This document shows positions 46,546 to 60,012 of a stretch of 64,000 nucleotides of DNA, one piece after another. Position numbers and translations under genes: made by a program. Numbering within the stretch: position 1 is the first letter of the stretch; the number at the start of each line of letters is the position of its first letter. This stretch comes from Basidiobolus meristosporus CBS 931.73 (taxonomy: Eukaryota; Basidiobolomycota; Basidiobolomycetes; Basidiobolales; Basidiobolaceae): positions 24,277 through 88,276 of the forward strand of contig MCFE01000353.1 of the NCBI GenBank assembly GCA_002104905.1, in the 5' to 3' direction. The notes under the pieces were generated by a model. It saw only the letters and a program-made list of their open reading frames with translations, searched no databases and was not told the DNA's origin.

Positions 46546-49500
46546 ATTATGTACTGATCTTGAAACTGTTACAGAATGCTCCTGAGTGAGGAGAAACCCT
46601 CCTTACTTAGTGTCACAGCTGCATTACTTCTATAAAGGTACTAATACTGAGCCTCATTATGAATAAACAACTGTTCAACTATTTGCTCTATTTCTTGATA
46701 GGTTCCTTATATTCAAATCACTTCTTAAATTGCAACTGGTTATAAGCCTCAATCACCTTAATCTATTCTAAAGATGAGCACTACCAGCAAACAGAACAAT
46801 AAAAGCATCTTTCCTGTAAAGGAGAGGTTTGATGAGTAGAACTACAGACTTTGGAGAATCCAGATGCAGATCCACCTTGAGGAAAGAAAGCTTTGCAATT
46901 CAGTAACAGGAAAAGATGTTAAGCCCAAAGGAACAGGTAGAAGAAGTAGGGAAGTTTCAAGAGAAGCAGAGAAAGGCCTTTAATGCTGTATATATCAATT
47001 TGCAGGATTCTCTCATTGGACAAAGCCATGCCTGAAACACTGCCAAAGCAGTATGGGAGTCCTTAGAGAAGATCTTTAGCACAAAGTCAGTATCAAGCAA
47101 GCTTTATTTAAGATAGTAGTTCTTCAACATGAGGAAGAAGCCAGATGATGATATGTTACAACTCATTACCAGAATGGAGACACTTACAGAAGAACTTTAC
47201 AATATCAATGCTGGTGTAGATGATGAAGAAAAGATACTCTGTCTGCTCTGCAGCCTACCAGACAAGTATGAGCCACTCATACTTACTTTTAAAAGCAGAG
47301 AAGACAATTTGACTTTAGACTATGTCAATGGAAGACTTTTGCATGAAGAGCCAAGATGCAATGATCAAGCAGATAAAATTGATGACAATGCTGTATTCAG
47401 CTCAGAAAGGCACACAGAAAAGAAGGGAAAGCCACAAAACCAAAGAAAACCTGTTTGCTGTACCTACTGTAAGAAGCCAGTACACTGGGCTTGTAAATGT
47501 GTTACAAGTCTTGGTATAAGAGTTGTAGAGGAATAGGGAGTTTAGCTAGTATTGTATTCACTAAAACTTGAACTGATCTTTATTGAGGTTCCAGCAGCTC
47601 CTTATATACATTTTGCCAGATCAATTGCTGACTAATTGTATTTCCTAATATAGGTTGTGGCTGGTGACTCATTCAATTGCATCATCATCACCAAATAAGA
47701 TCCTACTTAATATATCTATTTCTGTCTGAGAAGGATCTGCTGATTCATTTGGTGACTAATGCTACTGATTTCATAGATAATACTAATATACTAATAACCT
47801 AAGCATATACTAATTGACTTGATTAAAAACTGATCTAACTTAGACATTTAAGCAGCAGATCATAACATTCTCCCCTACTAAAGCTGAGAGGGTTTTCCTG
47901 AATCTTTTTTCTTGTGATACCAATATCTTGATGGTACACTATTATCAGCAAGTCTTACAAGCTTGAGTCTGTCCCTATGCACTCAGTCTTCCCAGATATT
48001 GCCTTGTTTGTCCACTAGTTGGTAAGTTGCAAATGAACATTCTCTGATGATCTTGAATGGTCCTGTCTATTGTAGCTCAAACTTCTTCCAAGTGTTGTTT
48101 CTTAGCAATACAAAGTTCCCAACTGTCCATGCTTCTGGTGCTATAGTCTTATCAAATCTCTGCTTCATCTTTTCTGCACTTTGAGATACTTTGGTCTGTG
48201 CCTCTTGAGGTCTTTGTTCCAGTAGCTGGTGTCTACCTGACTTACTGAGCTCATCTTCTAAGGTGTCTGTGAGCTTTGGTTGTGTGAGATATCCTGGAAT
48301 CCTAGGTTCATATCCATACACCAAGTAAAATGACAATTGCTGGGTGGTATTGTGTACTCTGACTCTGCATGCAAAGAGTGCCTGGTCTATACACTCATCC
48401 CATCTACTGAAAACTCCATTTGCATACTTGGTCAGCATTTTTCCAAATAATCCATTAAACCGTTCAGTGATTCCATTAGTTCTGGGGTGATATGCCAAGA
48501 TTTTCAAGTGTTTGATCTGCTGCATTTCCAGGTAAGCATCCAATGTCTTTGCCATAAAGTTTGCACCTCTATGGGATAGAATCTCTACAGGGCATCCAAA
48601 TTTCATAGGGATCTCATGGTGGATGAAATTTGCAACTTCTTGCTCACTGGCTATAGGTACAGCTTTAGCAACTGGCCATTTGGTGGCATGGTCAATTGCT
48701 ATTAGGATCCAACAGTTGCATTTCCTGGTAGTTGGCAGTCTTCCAATAAAGTCAATTCCTCATCTTTCAAATGGTCTTACAGGCGCCAAGGGAAAAAGTT
48801 CAGCAATTCTCTGTGGTTGGCCTTGGTTGATTTGGCAATTTGGGTATGTGTTCACTAGCTTCTCAGTGTCTTGTTTCATTCTGGGCCACCATGCTCTGGC
48901 TTTCACATGGCTGTAGGTTCCTTCAATTCCCAGATGTTCATATCCATTGTGTGGCATATGTATTAAATCCAGGCAAGAAACATAGGGGCAATAGGCAACA
49001 GGGCTTCCATCAACAATTTGGTAGAGTATTTCATCCTGTACTAAAAACTTGCTGGCTTCATCCTGGATTATCTTCTTGATATCTTCATCCACCTTGTTTG
49101 GATTGGCTTGGTCCTCCAAGTACTTTGGTAATAGGCTAGGCCAATCTGATTCAAACACCAAGTTGAGTTGTGTAACTTGTTCTAATCTTGATAAGGCATC
49201 AGCAACCGTGTCATATTTTCCAGGGCAGTAGACAATCTCTAAGTCAAATTGTTGAATGTATTCACTCCATCTTGTTATTCTTCTAGAGAGTACTTTCTGA
49301 GTAAATATATACTTGAGGGAGGCATGATTAGTCTTCACAGTGTATTTGACTCCTTCAGTATAGCATCTCCATGTCTTCAAGCAGTGTATTATGGCAAGCA
49401 TCTCCTTCTCATGCACCAGATAGTTTTGTTCTGCTGAGTTCAGTTTCTTGGATTCAAAGGCAACAGGGTAGTCCTTTCCCTCAAGTTCCTGACTCAACAC

Positions 49501-51772
49501 TCCACCAATTGCATAATCTGAAGCATCCGTGCACAGAGTAAACTCTTTTCTGAAGCCAGGTATTCTTAGCTTGGTAGTTTAGCAAGTGCATTTTTGAGCA
49601 TCTGAAAGGCAGTCTCACAAGCTATGTCCCACTTTTAGGTGTTGTCTTTCTTGAGGATATCAGTTAAAGGGGCTGCAATACTTGCATAGGACTTGACAAA
49701 TCTCTAATAATAGGAAAACATTCCAAGGAATGATCTGAGTTCTGATATGCTATGGGGCTGCTTCAGGTTCTTGATAACTTCAACCTTCTTAGGGTCTAAG
49801 GTCACTCCTGTGCTAGTCACTATGTGTCCCAGATATTCAACATGTTCCTTGAAGAATTTGCACTTGGCTATCTTGCAATAAAGCTTGCTCTCTTGTAGCT
49901 TCTTCAAGACCTTTTCAATGTGCACCACGTGATCCTCTTCTGTCTTGCTGTATATCAATATGTCATCCAGGTATATTATCTCAAACTTGTCTAAGTACTC
50001 CTGGAAGACGGTCTGCATCAGTGTCATGAATGTTGCAGAGGCATTGGTGAGGCCAAAACTCATGACTAAGTACTTGTAATGTCCATATCTGGTACTGAAT
50101 GCTGTCTTAGAGATGTCTTCTGGCTTCACCCTAATCTGGTTGTATCTTGACATGAGGTCAATCTTGATGAATATAGTAGATCCATTGAGTTGGTCCAAAA
50201 GCTCATCAATCCATGGTATGGGGTACATATTCTTCACGGTAACTGAGTTGCGGGCTCTGTAGTCAATAAACATTCTAAGAGTTCCATCCTTCTTGTTCAC
50301 AAAAAGCACTGGTGCTCCCAAGGTGACTTGCTGGGTCTGATATATCCTTTCTCCTATAACTGATCTATTTGTCTCTTCATCTCTTCTGACATCAATGGAC
50401 TCATTCTGTAAGGTGTCTTACTCACTGGGGGGCTATATCCTGTGTCAATGGCATGATCTACATCTCTGACTGGTGGTAGGCTTACAAGTCCATCTGGAAA
50501 TATGTCTGAGTATTCCTTCAAAAGAGTCTGGACCTTCTGGGGTACTGGTGTAGAGGAATCCTCCTGTAATACTGCCATGAGGAACATCTGGGTGCCTTTT
50601 CTTAGTGTTCCACAGAACTGTGTCTTGCTAAGTGCACTTGATTCACACACACTGGAATTGACCAAGTTAAATCCAGTCTGGCAGGTAATAGCTTGTAGGT
50701 CCTGTTGTCTTTCCGTATCTGAGTAGCATGGGTTCTCTGGTTGATTGATTCAATACAATAAAATAGTCAGCCTTTTCCCTGTACATGGTCAAACTTACAG
50801 TTCCAAATATATAGGCCTGTAGGTCTTCGCCATAGTCATTGATCTTCATTCTTACTGGCCAAGTAATACAATAAAGTATTCTACTTGATCCAGAAGGTCC
50901 ATTCTTTCAATTTGTCCTAGTAGACACCTATATTCTGAGATGTACTCTTGGACCGTTCCTTTCTGTCTGAGTGTCTTTAGCTTTCTTCTTAGTAGTGTCT
51001 TTTGGTGTGAGGGTTTGAAGGCATCCTGAATTTCCAACACAAACTCATCCCAGGTATAGATTGTAGAGCATCTCATCATGGTGGATGACCTGATATTGTT
51101 GTGATACCACTGTAGAGCAGCATCTGCCAGGTAAGAGGCTGCATAATGTAGCTTGCTTTCTGGAGTAATTCCCTCAGCCTTGAAAGCTTCTTCAATCTGA
51201 AAGAGCCAAGTTCCTGTTGAAATATTGGACTATTTGGTATCATTCAGCAGCTAAAAATTTACTTAGCAGTTCTAGACTAGTCTTAGTCACTGTAGGACTC
51301 ATTTACTGCCTTAACTTTGCCACTTTCTCCAGATATATGATCTTATGATTATTTCCCTATAGTCAGGATCAGATTAGCACTATTACCAAACATTATGTAC
51401 TAACCCTGAAACTGTCACAGAATGCTCCTGAACATTGAGAAACCCTCCCTACTTAGTGTTACAGCTGTATTACTTCTACAAAGGTATAAATACTGAGCTG
51501 CTTTATGAATAAACAACAGTTCAACTATTTGCACTATTTCCTGATAGGTTCCTTATATTCAAATCACTTCTTAAATTACAACTGGTTATGAGCCTCAATT
51601 GCCTTATTCTATTCTAAAGTTGAGCACTACCAGCAAACAGAACAATAAAAATATCTTTCCTTCTTCTACAAAGGTATAAATACTGAGCTTCTTTATGAAT
51701 AAACAATAGTTCTGCTATTATCACTATTTCTTGATAAGTTCCTTACATCCAAATCACTTCTTAAATTGCAAC

Positions 51773-51787
51773 AGGTTATGAGCCCTG
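51773..51787 (+). promoter_or_regulatory. Copia-B primer-binding site complementary to initiator tRNA-Met anticodon arm
   Basis: GGTTATGAGCCCTG directly follows the LTR end CAACA. Its reverse complement, CAGGGCTCATAACC, equals the anticodon-arm sequence of yeast initiator tRNA-Met as I know it. This is the half-tRNA priming type of Drosophila copia. Confidence 0.7.
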
Positions 51788-51809
51788 ATTGCCTTATTCT
51801 ATTCCAAAT

Positions 51810-54800
51810 ATGACTTCTACCAGCAAACAGAGCAATATCAACATCTTCCCAGTAAAGGAGAGGTTTGATGGGAAGAACTACAGACTTTGGAGAATCAAGA
51901 TGCAGATCCACCTTGAGGAAAGAAAGCTTTGGAACATAGTAACAGGAAAGGAAGTTGAGCCCAAAGGAACAGCAGAAGATGTGGAGAAGTTTCAAGAGAA
52001 GGAGAGAAAGGCCTTTAATGCCATATGCATCATTGTGCAAGACTCCTTCATTGGAAAGATCCATGACTCAAATACTGCCAAAGCAGCATGGGTATTCTTA
52101 GAGAAGATCTTTGGAGCAAGGTCAGTATCAAGCAAGCATTATTTGACGCAAAAGTTCTTCAACATGAAGAAGAAGCCAGAAGATGACATGCTACAACTCA
52201 TTACCAGAATGGAGACACTTGCAGAAGAACTTTACAGTGTTAATGCTGGTGTAGATGATGAAGAAAAGATACTCTGTCTGCTTTGCAGCCTACCAGACAA
52301 GTATGAGCCACTCATACCTTCTTTTGAAAGCAGAGAAGACAACTTGACTTTAGACTATGTCAAAGGAAGACTTCTCTATGAAGAACTCAGATGTAATGAT
52401 CAAGCAGAGAAAATTGACAATAATGCTTTATTCAGTTCAGAAAGGCACACAGAAAAGAATGGAAAGCAACAAGACCAAAGAAAACCTGGCTGCTGTAACT
52501 ACTGTAAAAAGCCAGGACACTGGGCAAGAGAATTCAAGAAGTAACAAGCAGAAAAAAAACAGAAACTAGAGCAGGCAAACCATATAACTACTGATGAACA
52601 GTTATTTGTAACAGTACAAGAGAGTGCAAGTAACCAAAGTAATGAATGGTATATTGACTCTGGAGCATCACAGCATATTTGTGGTGATTGGTTCAGCAAC
52701 CTAAAGACTATTCCCGTAAGAAAGGTTTATCTGGGAGATAACTTGGCATTGGAAGCTACCGCCAGTGGGCCAATACAACTAAATATGAGTGATAACTCAG
52801 GGGCAACAACAGCAAAACTGACTGACGTACTCTAAGTACCTGGAGTTGCTAAGAACCTACTCTCAGTCGGTAAAGCAACTACTTAGGGACTGAAATTTGT
52901 TTTTACTAAGCTGAGCTGCTCAATCTTGAGTCAAAATGGACAAAAATTATCTTTGGGAATCAGAGATCACAATATATACAAGTTACAATGAAAGATCATT
53001 GTACCTGAGCATGTCAACATTGCTGAAACTGATGAAACCAGCTGGGAGACATGGCATAAGAGGCTAGGATACATAGGGGAGCAGAAAATGAGCCAATTGG
53101 TGAAAAATCAACTAGTTTTGGGCCTAAATTATACAATTCTGATCAAATTGAATGTCTATAAGGGATGTTCATATGGCAAACAAGCTAGACAATGTTTCAA
53201 TAGCTCAGGGGGCATCAATACCACCAAAATACTGGCTATTGTACACTCAGACATATGTGGCCCCATGAGAACACTGTCCTTTGGAGCCAAGAGATACTTT
53301 ATGATGTTTATTGATGACAAGACAAGATACACATGGGTGTACTTCCTCAAAACAAAGAATGAGGCTTTAGATATGTTTAAGCACTTCAAGAACAAATCAG
53401 AAGCACAAACTGGGTGTAACTTGAAGATACCTCAAAGTGACAATGGAGTGAAATACTGCTCAAAAGAGCTTGCAAAATACTGCACATCTACTGGTATTCC
53501 TCAACAGACCACTGTTCCTCATACTCCACAGCAAAATGGAGTAGCAGATCATGCAAATAGAACAATTGTAGAGATGGGAAGATCTATGCTTCCTGATCAG
53601 GGAATGGACTACAAGATTTGGGCTGGATCTGTTGCTACCACTGTATACATTAGGAACAGATGCCCAACAACAGCACTACGTGATTCTTCACCCTTTGAAG
53701 CATATACAAGCAAAAAACCAGATCTCCAGCACCTCAGGATCTTTGGCAGTGATGTTTTTTATCACATCCCTGACAAAAAACGCTCAAAGTTGGAACCATA
53801 GAGTAGGAAAGGGATCTTTCTTGGGTATTGTGAAGATACTAAAGGGTGTAGAGTGTATAATGGCAAAATTCAGAAGCTGATCAAGAGCCGGGACATTGTA
53901 TTTGAGGAGAATTCAGATCAGAAAGCCACAGAAATCATTGGCCAGCTACCTGATGATGCAATCAACACTAATGAAGAAGATATGTACCAAATCCAGCCAG
54001 ATATGGAAGATACTTCCACCAGTTCCACATCAGAACATATTATCCCAGTTAGGAGAATTACCAGAATAAGAAATGCCCATGGATCCTGGTGGCAGACAGC
54101 CAATGGTCATGAAGACGCTTATCTTGCCTTATGTGCCAAACCTCAGAATCTGGAACAGGCAATGCAAAGTCCAGATGCTACTAAGTGGCAACAAGCCATG
54201 CATGAGGAGTACCAATCACTGATCAAGGCAAAAGTGTGAGAACTGGTAGGTTTACCAAATGGAAGAAAGCCAATAGGATGCAGATGGGTCTACAAGATCA
54301 AGATAACCTCAACTGGTGCTGTTAATAAGTACAAGGCTAGATTGGTAGCTAAAGGCTATTTCCAGATCCAAGGACTAGACTTCAAGAAAACATTTGCTCC
54401 AGTTGCCAAGTATAACTCTATTAGGACTGTTCTAGCCCTGGCAGCTGTACACAGTCTAGATCTACACCAAATGGATATCAAAACAGCCTTTCTAAATGGG
54501 GATTTGCAAGAAACTATATATATGGAGCAACCAGAAGGTTTTACCAATCCAAAAGGCCTGCATAAGGTGTGCAAACTAAGAAAACTGTTGCATGGGCTTA
54601 AGCAGGCACCCAGAGCATGGTACAACAAGATTGACACATATCTAGAGGAAGTTTTGTTCTCTCATAGCACTGCCGGTCACAGTATATATGTGAAGCAGCT
54701 CAAAAAGGGTGTGAGCATCCTAGTTCTCTATGTGGACAACCTAATTATAGCTACTAGTGACCAAGAGGTACTTAAACAGACAAAATCAGATCTCTTCAGC

Positions 54801-55597
54801 AAGTTTGAGATGAAAGATCTTGGAAAATTGAGCTATTTTCTTGGAATTGAGTTCAAACTTGACATACCTATGCAGAAAGTTGTGCTGATCAGTCTAAGTA
54901 CATCAGGGACATTCTTAGATGCTTCAAAATGGAACATTGCAAACCTGCAGCAACCCCTTTGGACAATAACCTGAAATTAAGCAAATCTCAGTCAGTTATA
55001 GATGAAAGCAGCTCATATATGGACCAAAACTTTCCCTATCAATCAATGGTTGGTAGCCTAATGTACCTGATGGTGTCTACATGTCCGGATATTGCAGCGG
55101 CAGTTGGAATAGTCAGTCAACTCATGCTGAATTATGGGTCGGATCAAATTCCAGCAGTTAAGCGGGTTTTCAGATATCTACAAGGTACCATAAGTATGGT
55201 ACTGGAATACTCTGGAGCAGCTAATAGGCAAAAATTTGATGGTTATAGTGATTCAGATTGGGGTAGGGATCTGATTGACAGTTGCTCTACCACAGGCTAT
55301 GTATTTCTTTATGCTGGTGCAGCTATTACTTGGAATTGCAAGAAATTACCAACTGTAGCCCTATCTACAACTGAAGCTGAATATATGGCTGCATGTCAAG
55401 CAACTAAGGAGGCTATATGGCTACAAAAACTATTCAAAGACTTAGGTTTTAATTCAGATGAACCAACATGTATTCACAAGAATAATCAAAGTTGCATCTC
55501 ATTAGCCAGAAATCCTACTAATCATGCCAGAACTAAGCACATTGATATACAGCATCACTCTGTGAGGGAAGCTGTAAAAAAAACTAAGTGGAGTTAG
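51810..55597 (+). pseudogene. Copia-B2 gag-pol polyprotein, inactivated
   Basis: Domain order: Gag from ATG 51810 (RFDGKNYRLWRIKMQ), zinc knuckle at 52491-52532 (CNYCKKPGHWAREF, last Cys replaced by Phe), protease (YIDSGASQHI, about 52650), GAG-pre-integrase (WHKRLGYIGEQ, where LGH is expected), integrase (about 53240-53750, FMMFIDDKTRYTWVYFLKTK and QSDNGVKYCSKE), RT (about 54270-54960), RNase H (AEYMAACQATKEAIWLQ; ARTKHIDIQHH). Defects: stops at 52542, near 52833, 52885 and 52989, near 53799 and 54237, and a frameshift near 54870-54930. The RT active site reads LYVDN instead of LYVDD (54729-54740). Most stops are single-base changes relative to copia-B1. Confidence 0.9.
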
Positions 55598-58500
55598 TTT
55601 ACTGCCCAACTGACAAAATGGTGGCAGACATATTGACAAAACCACTAGCTAGGCCACAGATTGAGATCCTTGAGAGAAATTGGGATTAAGAAATTATTTA
55701 GTTGAGGGGGAGTGTTGAAATATTGGACTATTTGGTATCATTCAGCAGCTATAAGTTTACTTAGCAATTCTAGACTAGTCTTAGTCACTGTGGGACTCAT
55801 TCACTGCCTTAACTTTGCCACTTTCTCCAGATATATGATCTTATGATTATTTCCCTATAGTCAGGATAGATTAGCACTATTACCAAACATTATGTACTAA
55901 CCCTGAAACTGTTACAGAATGCTCCTGAATATTGAGAAACCCTCCCTACTTAGTGTTACAGCTGTATTACTTCTACAAAGGTATAAACACTGAGCTTCTT
56001 TATGAATAAGCAACAGTTCAACTATTTGCACTATTTCTTGATAAGTTCCTTTTATCCAAATCACTTCTTAAATTGCAACAGTTCCCAGGTTTTCATTGAC
56101 TCTACCATGGTATCAGTTGACTTTCCCACTAAAGTTGCTCTTGACAGGGTTTTGCTGGCTTAGGGCCATGGTAGTCATTCCTTGTTGTTGCTGGCTAAGG
56201 ATTTGGAGTAACTGTTGCTTTTGGGCCAGGATTTGCTGCATAGCATTCTTGCATTCATGATTTTTGGACATCTTGAGGGAGGCTTCTTCTTTCTCTGGGA
56301 GGGAGGTCTCTGGTTATTGCTGCTACCAATGTTACAAGTCTTGTTATAAGAGTTGTCAAAGAATAGATAGTGTTGTAATTACTCAAACATGAACTGATCT
56401 TTATTGAGGTTCCAGCAGCTCCATATATACATTTTGCCGGATCAATTGCTGACTAATTGTATTTCCTAATGTAGGTTGTGGCTGATGACTCATTTGATTG
56501 CATCATCATCACCCAATAAGATCTTACTTAATATATCTATTTCTGTCTGATAAGGATCTGCGATTCATTTGCTGAATAATGCTACTTATTCCATAGATAA
56601 TACTGATATACTGATAACCTAAACATACACTAAATGATTTGACTAAAAGCCAATCTAACTTAAACATTAAAGCGGCAGATCATAACAAATGCAAGAAGAA
56701 ACAAACAGACTAAATATAGAAGCTGGAGCAGGCAAACTATATAACTACTGATGTAAAACTATCTGTAACTATACAATAGAGTGCAAGTAACCACAGTAAT
56801 GAATGGTATACTGACTCTGGAGCATCACAGCATATTTGTGATATAAAGGAGTAGTTCAGCCAGCTAAACACTTTTCCTGTAAGAAAGGTTTGTCTGGGCA
56901 TCAACTCTGCACTGAAAGCCACCACCAATGGGTCTATACAACTAAATATGAGTGAGATCTCAGGGGCTACAATAGTAAAACTGACTGAAATACTCTTTGT
57001 ACCTGGAGAAGCTAAGAACATACTCTCAGTAGGCAAAGCAACTGTGCTGGGACTGAAACTTGATTTTACTTTGCTGAGCTGCTCAATATAGAGTGAAAAT
57101 GGACAAAAAACAGCTTCGGGAATCAGATATTAAGATATATACAAGTTGCAATGCATGTTCATTGTACCAGATTATGTCAATATTGCTCAAACTGATGAAA
57201 CTAACTGGGGGATGTGGTATAGAAGGCTAGGACACATTGAGGAACAGATAATGAGCCAATTGGTAAAGAATCAGCTTGTTTAGGCCTAAATTACTGAAAT
57301 TTGATCATATTGAGTGTCTGTTAGGAATGTTCAGATGTTAAACAAGCTAAGTAACAGTTCAGGAGCTCAGGAGTCATGAACACTGTCATAGAATTGGCTA
57401 TTGTACATTCAGACAGATTTGGGGCCATAGATACTTTATGATGCTTGTTGATGACAAGGCAAGAAATACATGCATGTACCTTCTCAGAAAAAAGAATCAG
57501 GCTTTAGATATGTTTAAGCACCTCAAGAACACATCAGAAGCACAAACTGGGTGTAACTTGAAGGTACTTCTAAGTGACAATGGAGGGGAATAGTGCTCCA
57601 AGGAGTTTGCAAAATACTGCTCATCCACTGGTATACATTAACAGACCACTGTTCTTCATGCTCCATAGTAAAATGGAGTAGCAGAATGTGACAATAGTAT
57701 GAGAGTAGGAATGCCAAGATCTAAGCTACAAGCTAAGGGAGTGGACTACAAGTATTGGGCCAAATCTGTTGCTACTGCAGTATACATCACAAACAGATAC
57801 CAACAACCGCACTATATAATTCTTTGCACTTTGAGACATATACAGGCAAAACACCAGACCTTCAACACCTCAGGATCTTTGGCTGTGGTGTCTTATGTCA
57901 CATCCCTGACAAAAAAGCTCAAAGCCAGGACCAGAGAGTAGAGAAGATATCTTTCTTTGGTACTTTGATGATACCAAAGAATGTAGAGTGTATAATGACA
58001 ACATTTGAAAGCTGATCAAGAGCAGCAATTTTGTATTTGTAGAGAATCTAGATCAGAAAGCTACTGAAATCATTGGCAGGCTGCCTGATGATGCAATCAA
58101 CACTAATGATGAAGTTGAATATCTTATTCAGCCAGATGCAGATGATAATTCTACCAGCTCCATTTCAGAGCAGATTTTCCCATTTAGGAGATCTACCAGA
58201 ATAAAAAATGCCCCTGGATCCTGGTGGCAAACATCCATTAATCAGTTAGAAGCTTATTTTGCAAAATGTGCCAAACCTCAGAATCTGGTACATGCAATGC
58301 AAATTCTAGATACTATTATGTAGCAACAAGCCATGCAGGAGGAGTACCAGTCACTGATCAAGACAAAAATGTGGAAACTGGTAGATCTGCCAAATGGGGG
58401 AAAGCCAATAGGGTGCAGATGGGTCTGCAAGATCAAGATAACCTTAAATGGTACCATTTATAAGTACAAGGCTAGATTGGTGGCTAAAGGCTATTTCCAG

Positions 58501-59589
58501 ATTGAGGGACTTGACTCTAAGGACATATTTGCTCTGGTTGCCAAGTTTAACTTCATTAGGACAGTTCTAGCCCTGGCAGATTCAAACAATATATATCTAA
58601 ACCAAATGGACATCTACACAGCCTTTTTCAATGAGGACTCACATGAAACAATTTTGTGGAGCAGCTCAAAGCTCTTGCAGATCCAAAAAGCCTCTGAAAG
58701 TTGTATAGACCTAGGAAAATGTTGTATGGGCTTAAGCAGGCCCCAAGCGCATGGTATAACAAGATTTACACATAGCCAGAGGAGATTGGGTTCTTTTGTA
58801 GCACTGCAGATCACAATATATATGTGGAATGGCTCAAAAAAGGTGTATCATCCAAGTTCTTTGTGTGGTTAACCTACTAAAAGCTACAAGTGACCAGGAG
58901 GCACGTAAAAAACAAAATCAGATCTCTTCAGCAAATTGGAGATGAAAGATCTTTAATTGAAGTCAAATTTCACATACCTGCGCAGATAATTGTGCTCAAT
59001 CAGTCTAAGTACATCAGGGACATTCTCAGAAGCTTCCAAATGTGAAATTGCAAATCTGTGGCTACCCCTATGGACAATAATTCTAAATTGAGCAAATCCT
59101 AGCCAGTTTTAGGTGCCAATGGCTCAAATATGGCCCAAAACTATGCCTATCAATCAATGGTTGGCAACCTAATGTACTTGATGGTGGCTACATAACCAGA
59201 TATTTCCATAGCAGTAGAAATAGTCAGTCAATTCATGCTGAATTATGGGTCAGATCAAATTCCAGCAGCTAAGTGGATATTCAGATATCTACAGGGTGCA
59301 AAAAATATGCTACTTGAATACTCTGGAGCATCAAATAGGAAAACATTTGATGTTTGTAGTATATTCTGATAGGGATGGGGATCTGATTGACCAACGCTCT
59401 ACCACTGGGTATGAATTTCTTTACAGTGGTGCAGCTATTACTTGGAATTGTAGGAAACAACCAATTGTGTCCCTATCCATAACTGAAGCTGAATGCTCTA
59501 TGGCTACAAAAGCCATTCATAGAAACAGAGTTTAATTTGAAAGAACCAACATGCATTGACAAAGTTAATAATAGTTTTATCTCATTAGC

Positions 59590-59954
59590 TGTTATGATCT
59601 GCCGCTTGAATGTTTAAGTTAGATCAGCTTTTTAGTCAAATCAATTAGTATATGTTTAGGTTATCATTATATCAATATTATTTATGAAATCAGTAGCATT
59701 GGTCAACTAATGAATCAGCAGATCCTTATCAGACAGAAATATATTAAGTAGGATCTTATTGGGTGATGATGATGCAATCAAATGAGTCATCAGCCACAAC
59801 CTACATTAGGAAATACAATTAGTCAGCAATTGATCTGGCAAAATGTATATAAGGAGCTGCTGGAACCTCAATAAAAATCAGTTCAAGTTTTAGTGAATAC
59901 AATACTAGCTAAACTCCCTATTCCTCTACAACTCTTATACCAAGACTTGTAACA
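59590..59954 (+). repeat. Gypsy-2 5' long terminal repeat
   Basis: 365 bp, TGTTATGATC to CTTGTAACA. Inserted in copia-B1 RNase H after CTCATTAGC. Followed by TTGGTAGCAGCAATAACC, whose TGGTAGC start fits pairing with a tRNA ending GCTACCA (primer identity uncertain). Confidence 0.9.
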
Positions 59955-60012
59955 TTGGTAGCAGCAATAACCAGAAACCTCCCTCCTGAAGAACGAAGAA
60001 ACCACCCTCAAG

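Larger units (their letters stand above)
51215..56080 (+). mobile_element. Copia-B2, full-length copy with both LTRs, nested in gypsy-1
   Basis: 5' LTR 51215-51583, 3' LTR 55713-56080 (about 95% identical by eye), TGTTG...CAACA, flanked by the perfect 5-bp duplication GTTCC (51210-51214 and 56081-56085). Removing it restores gypsy sequence identical in order to gypsy-2 near 60190-60215. A polypurine tract (GAGGGGGAG) precedes the 3' LTR. Total length 4866 bp. The 5' side has a duplicated LTR-tail-plus-leader (51584-51773). Confidence 0.93.
47500..56687 (-). mobile_element. Gypsy-1 (Ty3/gypsy) element, minus strand, split by copia-B2
   Basis: LTRs at 47500-47867 and 56330-56687 (about 90% identical by eye), both TGTTA...TAACA. 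Flanked by AATG (47496-47499 and 56688-56691). A purine-rich tract (reverse strand of 47868-47880) precedes the downstream LTR in element orientation. Reading the minus strand: Gag start in 56086-56329, copia-B2, then Gag (WDEFVLEIQDAF near 51040), a deletion that removes the zinc knuckle and protease (near 50860), RT (49704-50321, with [12 protein letters not shown]), RNase H, the integrase zinc-finger region (48760-49500) and the integrase core (48067-48606). The integrase catalytic Asp is His (LSHRGANF). Inactive. Confidence 0.88.
46546..59589 (+). mobile_element. Copia-B1, oldest element of the nest, split by gypsy-1 and cut by gypsy-2
   Basis: Visible parts are 46546-47499 and 56688-59589. 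The left part has the right portion of an LTR (to about 46731), the leader, and gag from ATG 46774 (stop after RFDE) to the zinc knuckle CTYCKKPVHWACKC. The right part resumes in the same knuckle tail and runs through protease (YTDSGASQHI), GAG-pre-integrase (WYRRLGHIEEQ), integrase, RT and RNase H with many stops, and is cut at 59589 by the gypsy-2 LTR. Left and right join cleanly when gypsy-1 and one AATG are removed. Clearly inactive. Confidence 0.85.

Noticed and set aside
51810-55597. Alternative genetic code explaining TGA/TAA in retroelement ORFs
   Set aside because: Stops include TAA, TAG and TGA, mostly single changes from sense codons in sister copies, and eRF1 decoding motifs are standard.
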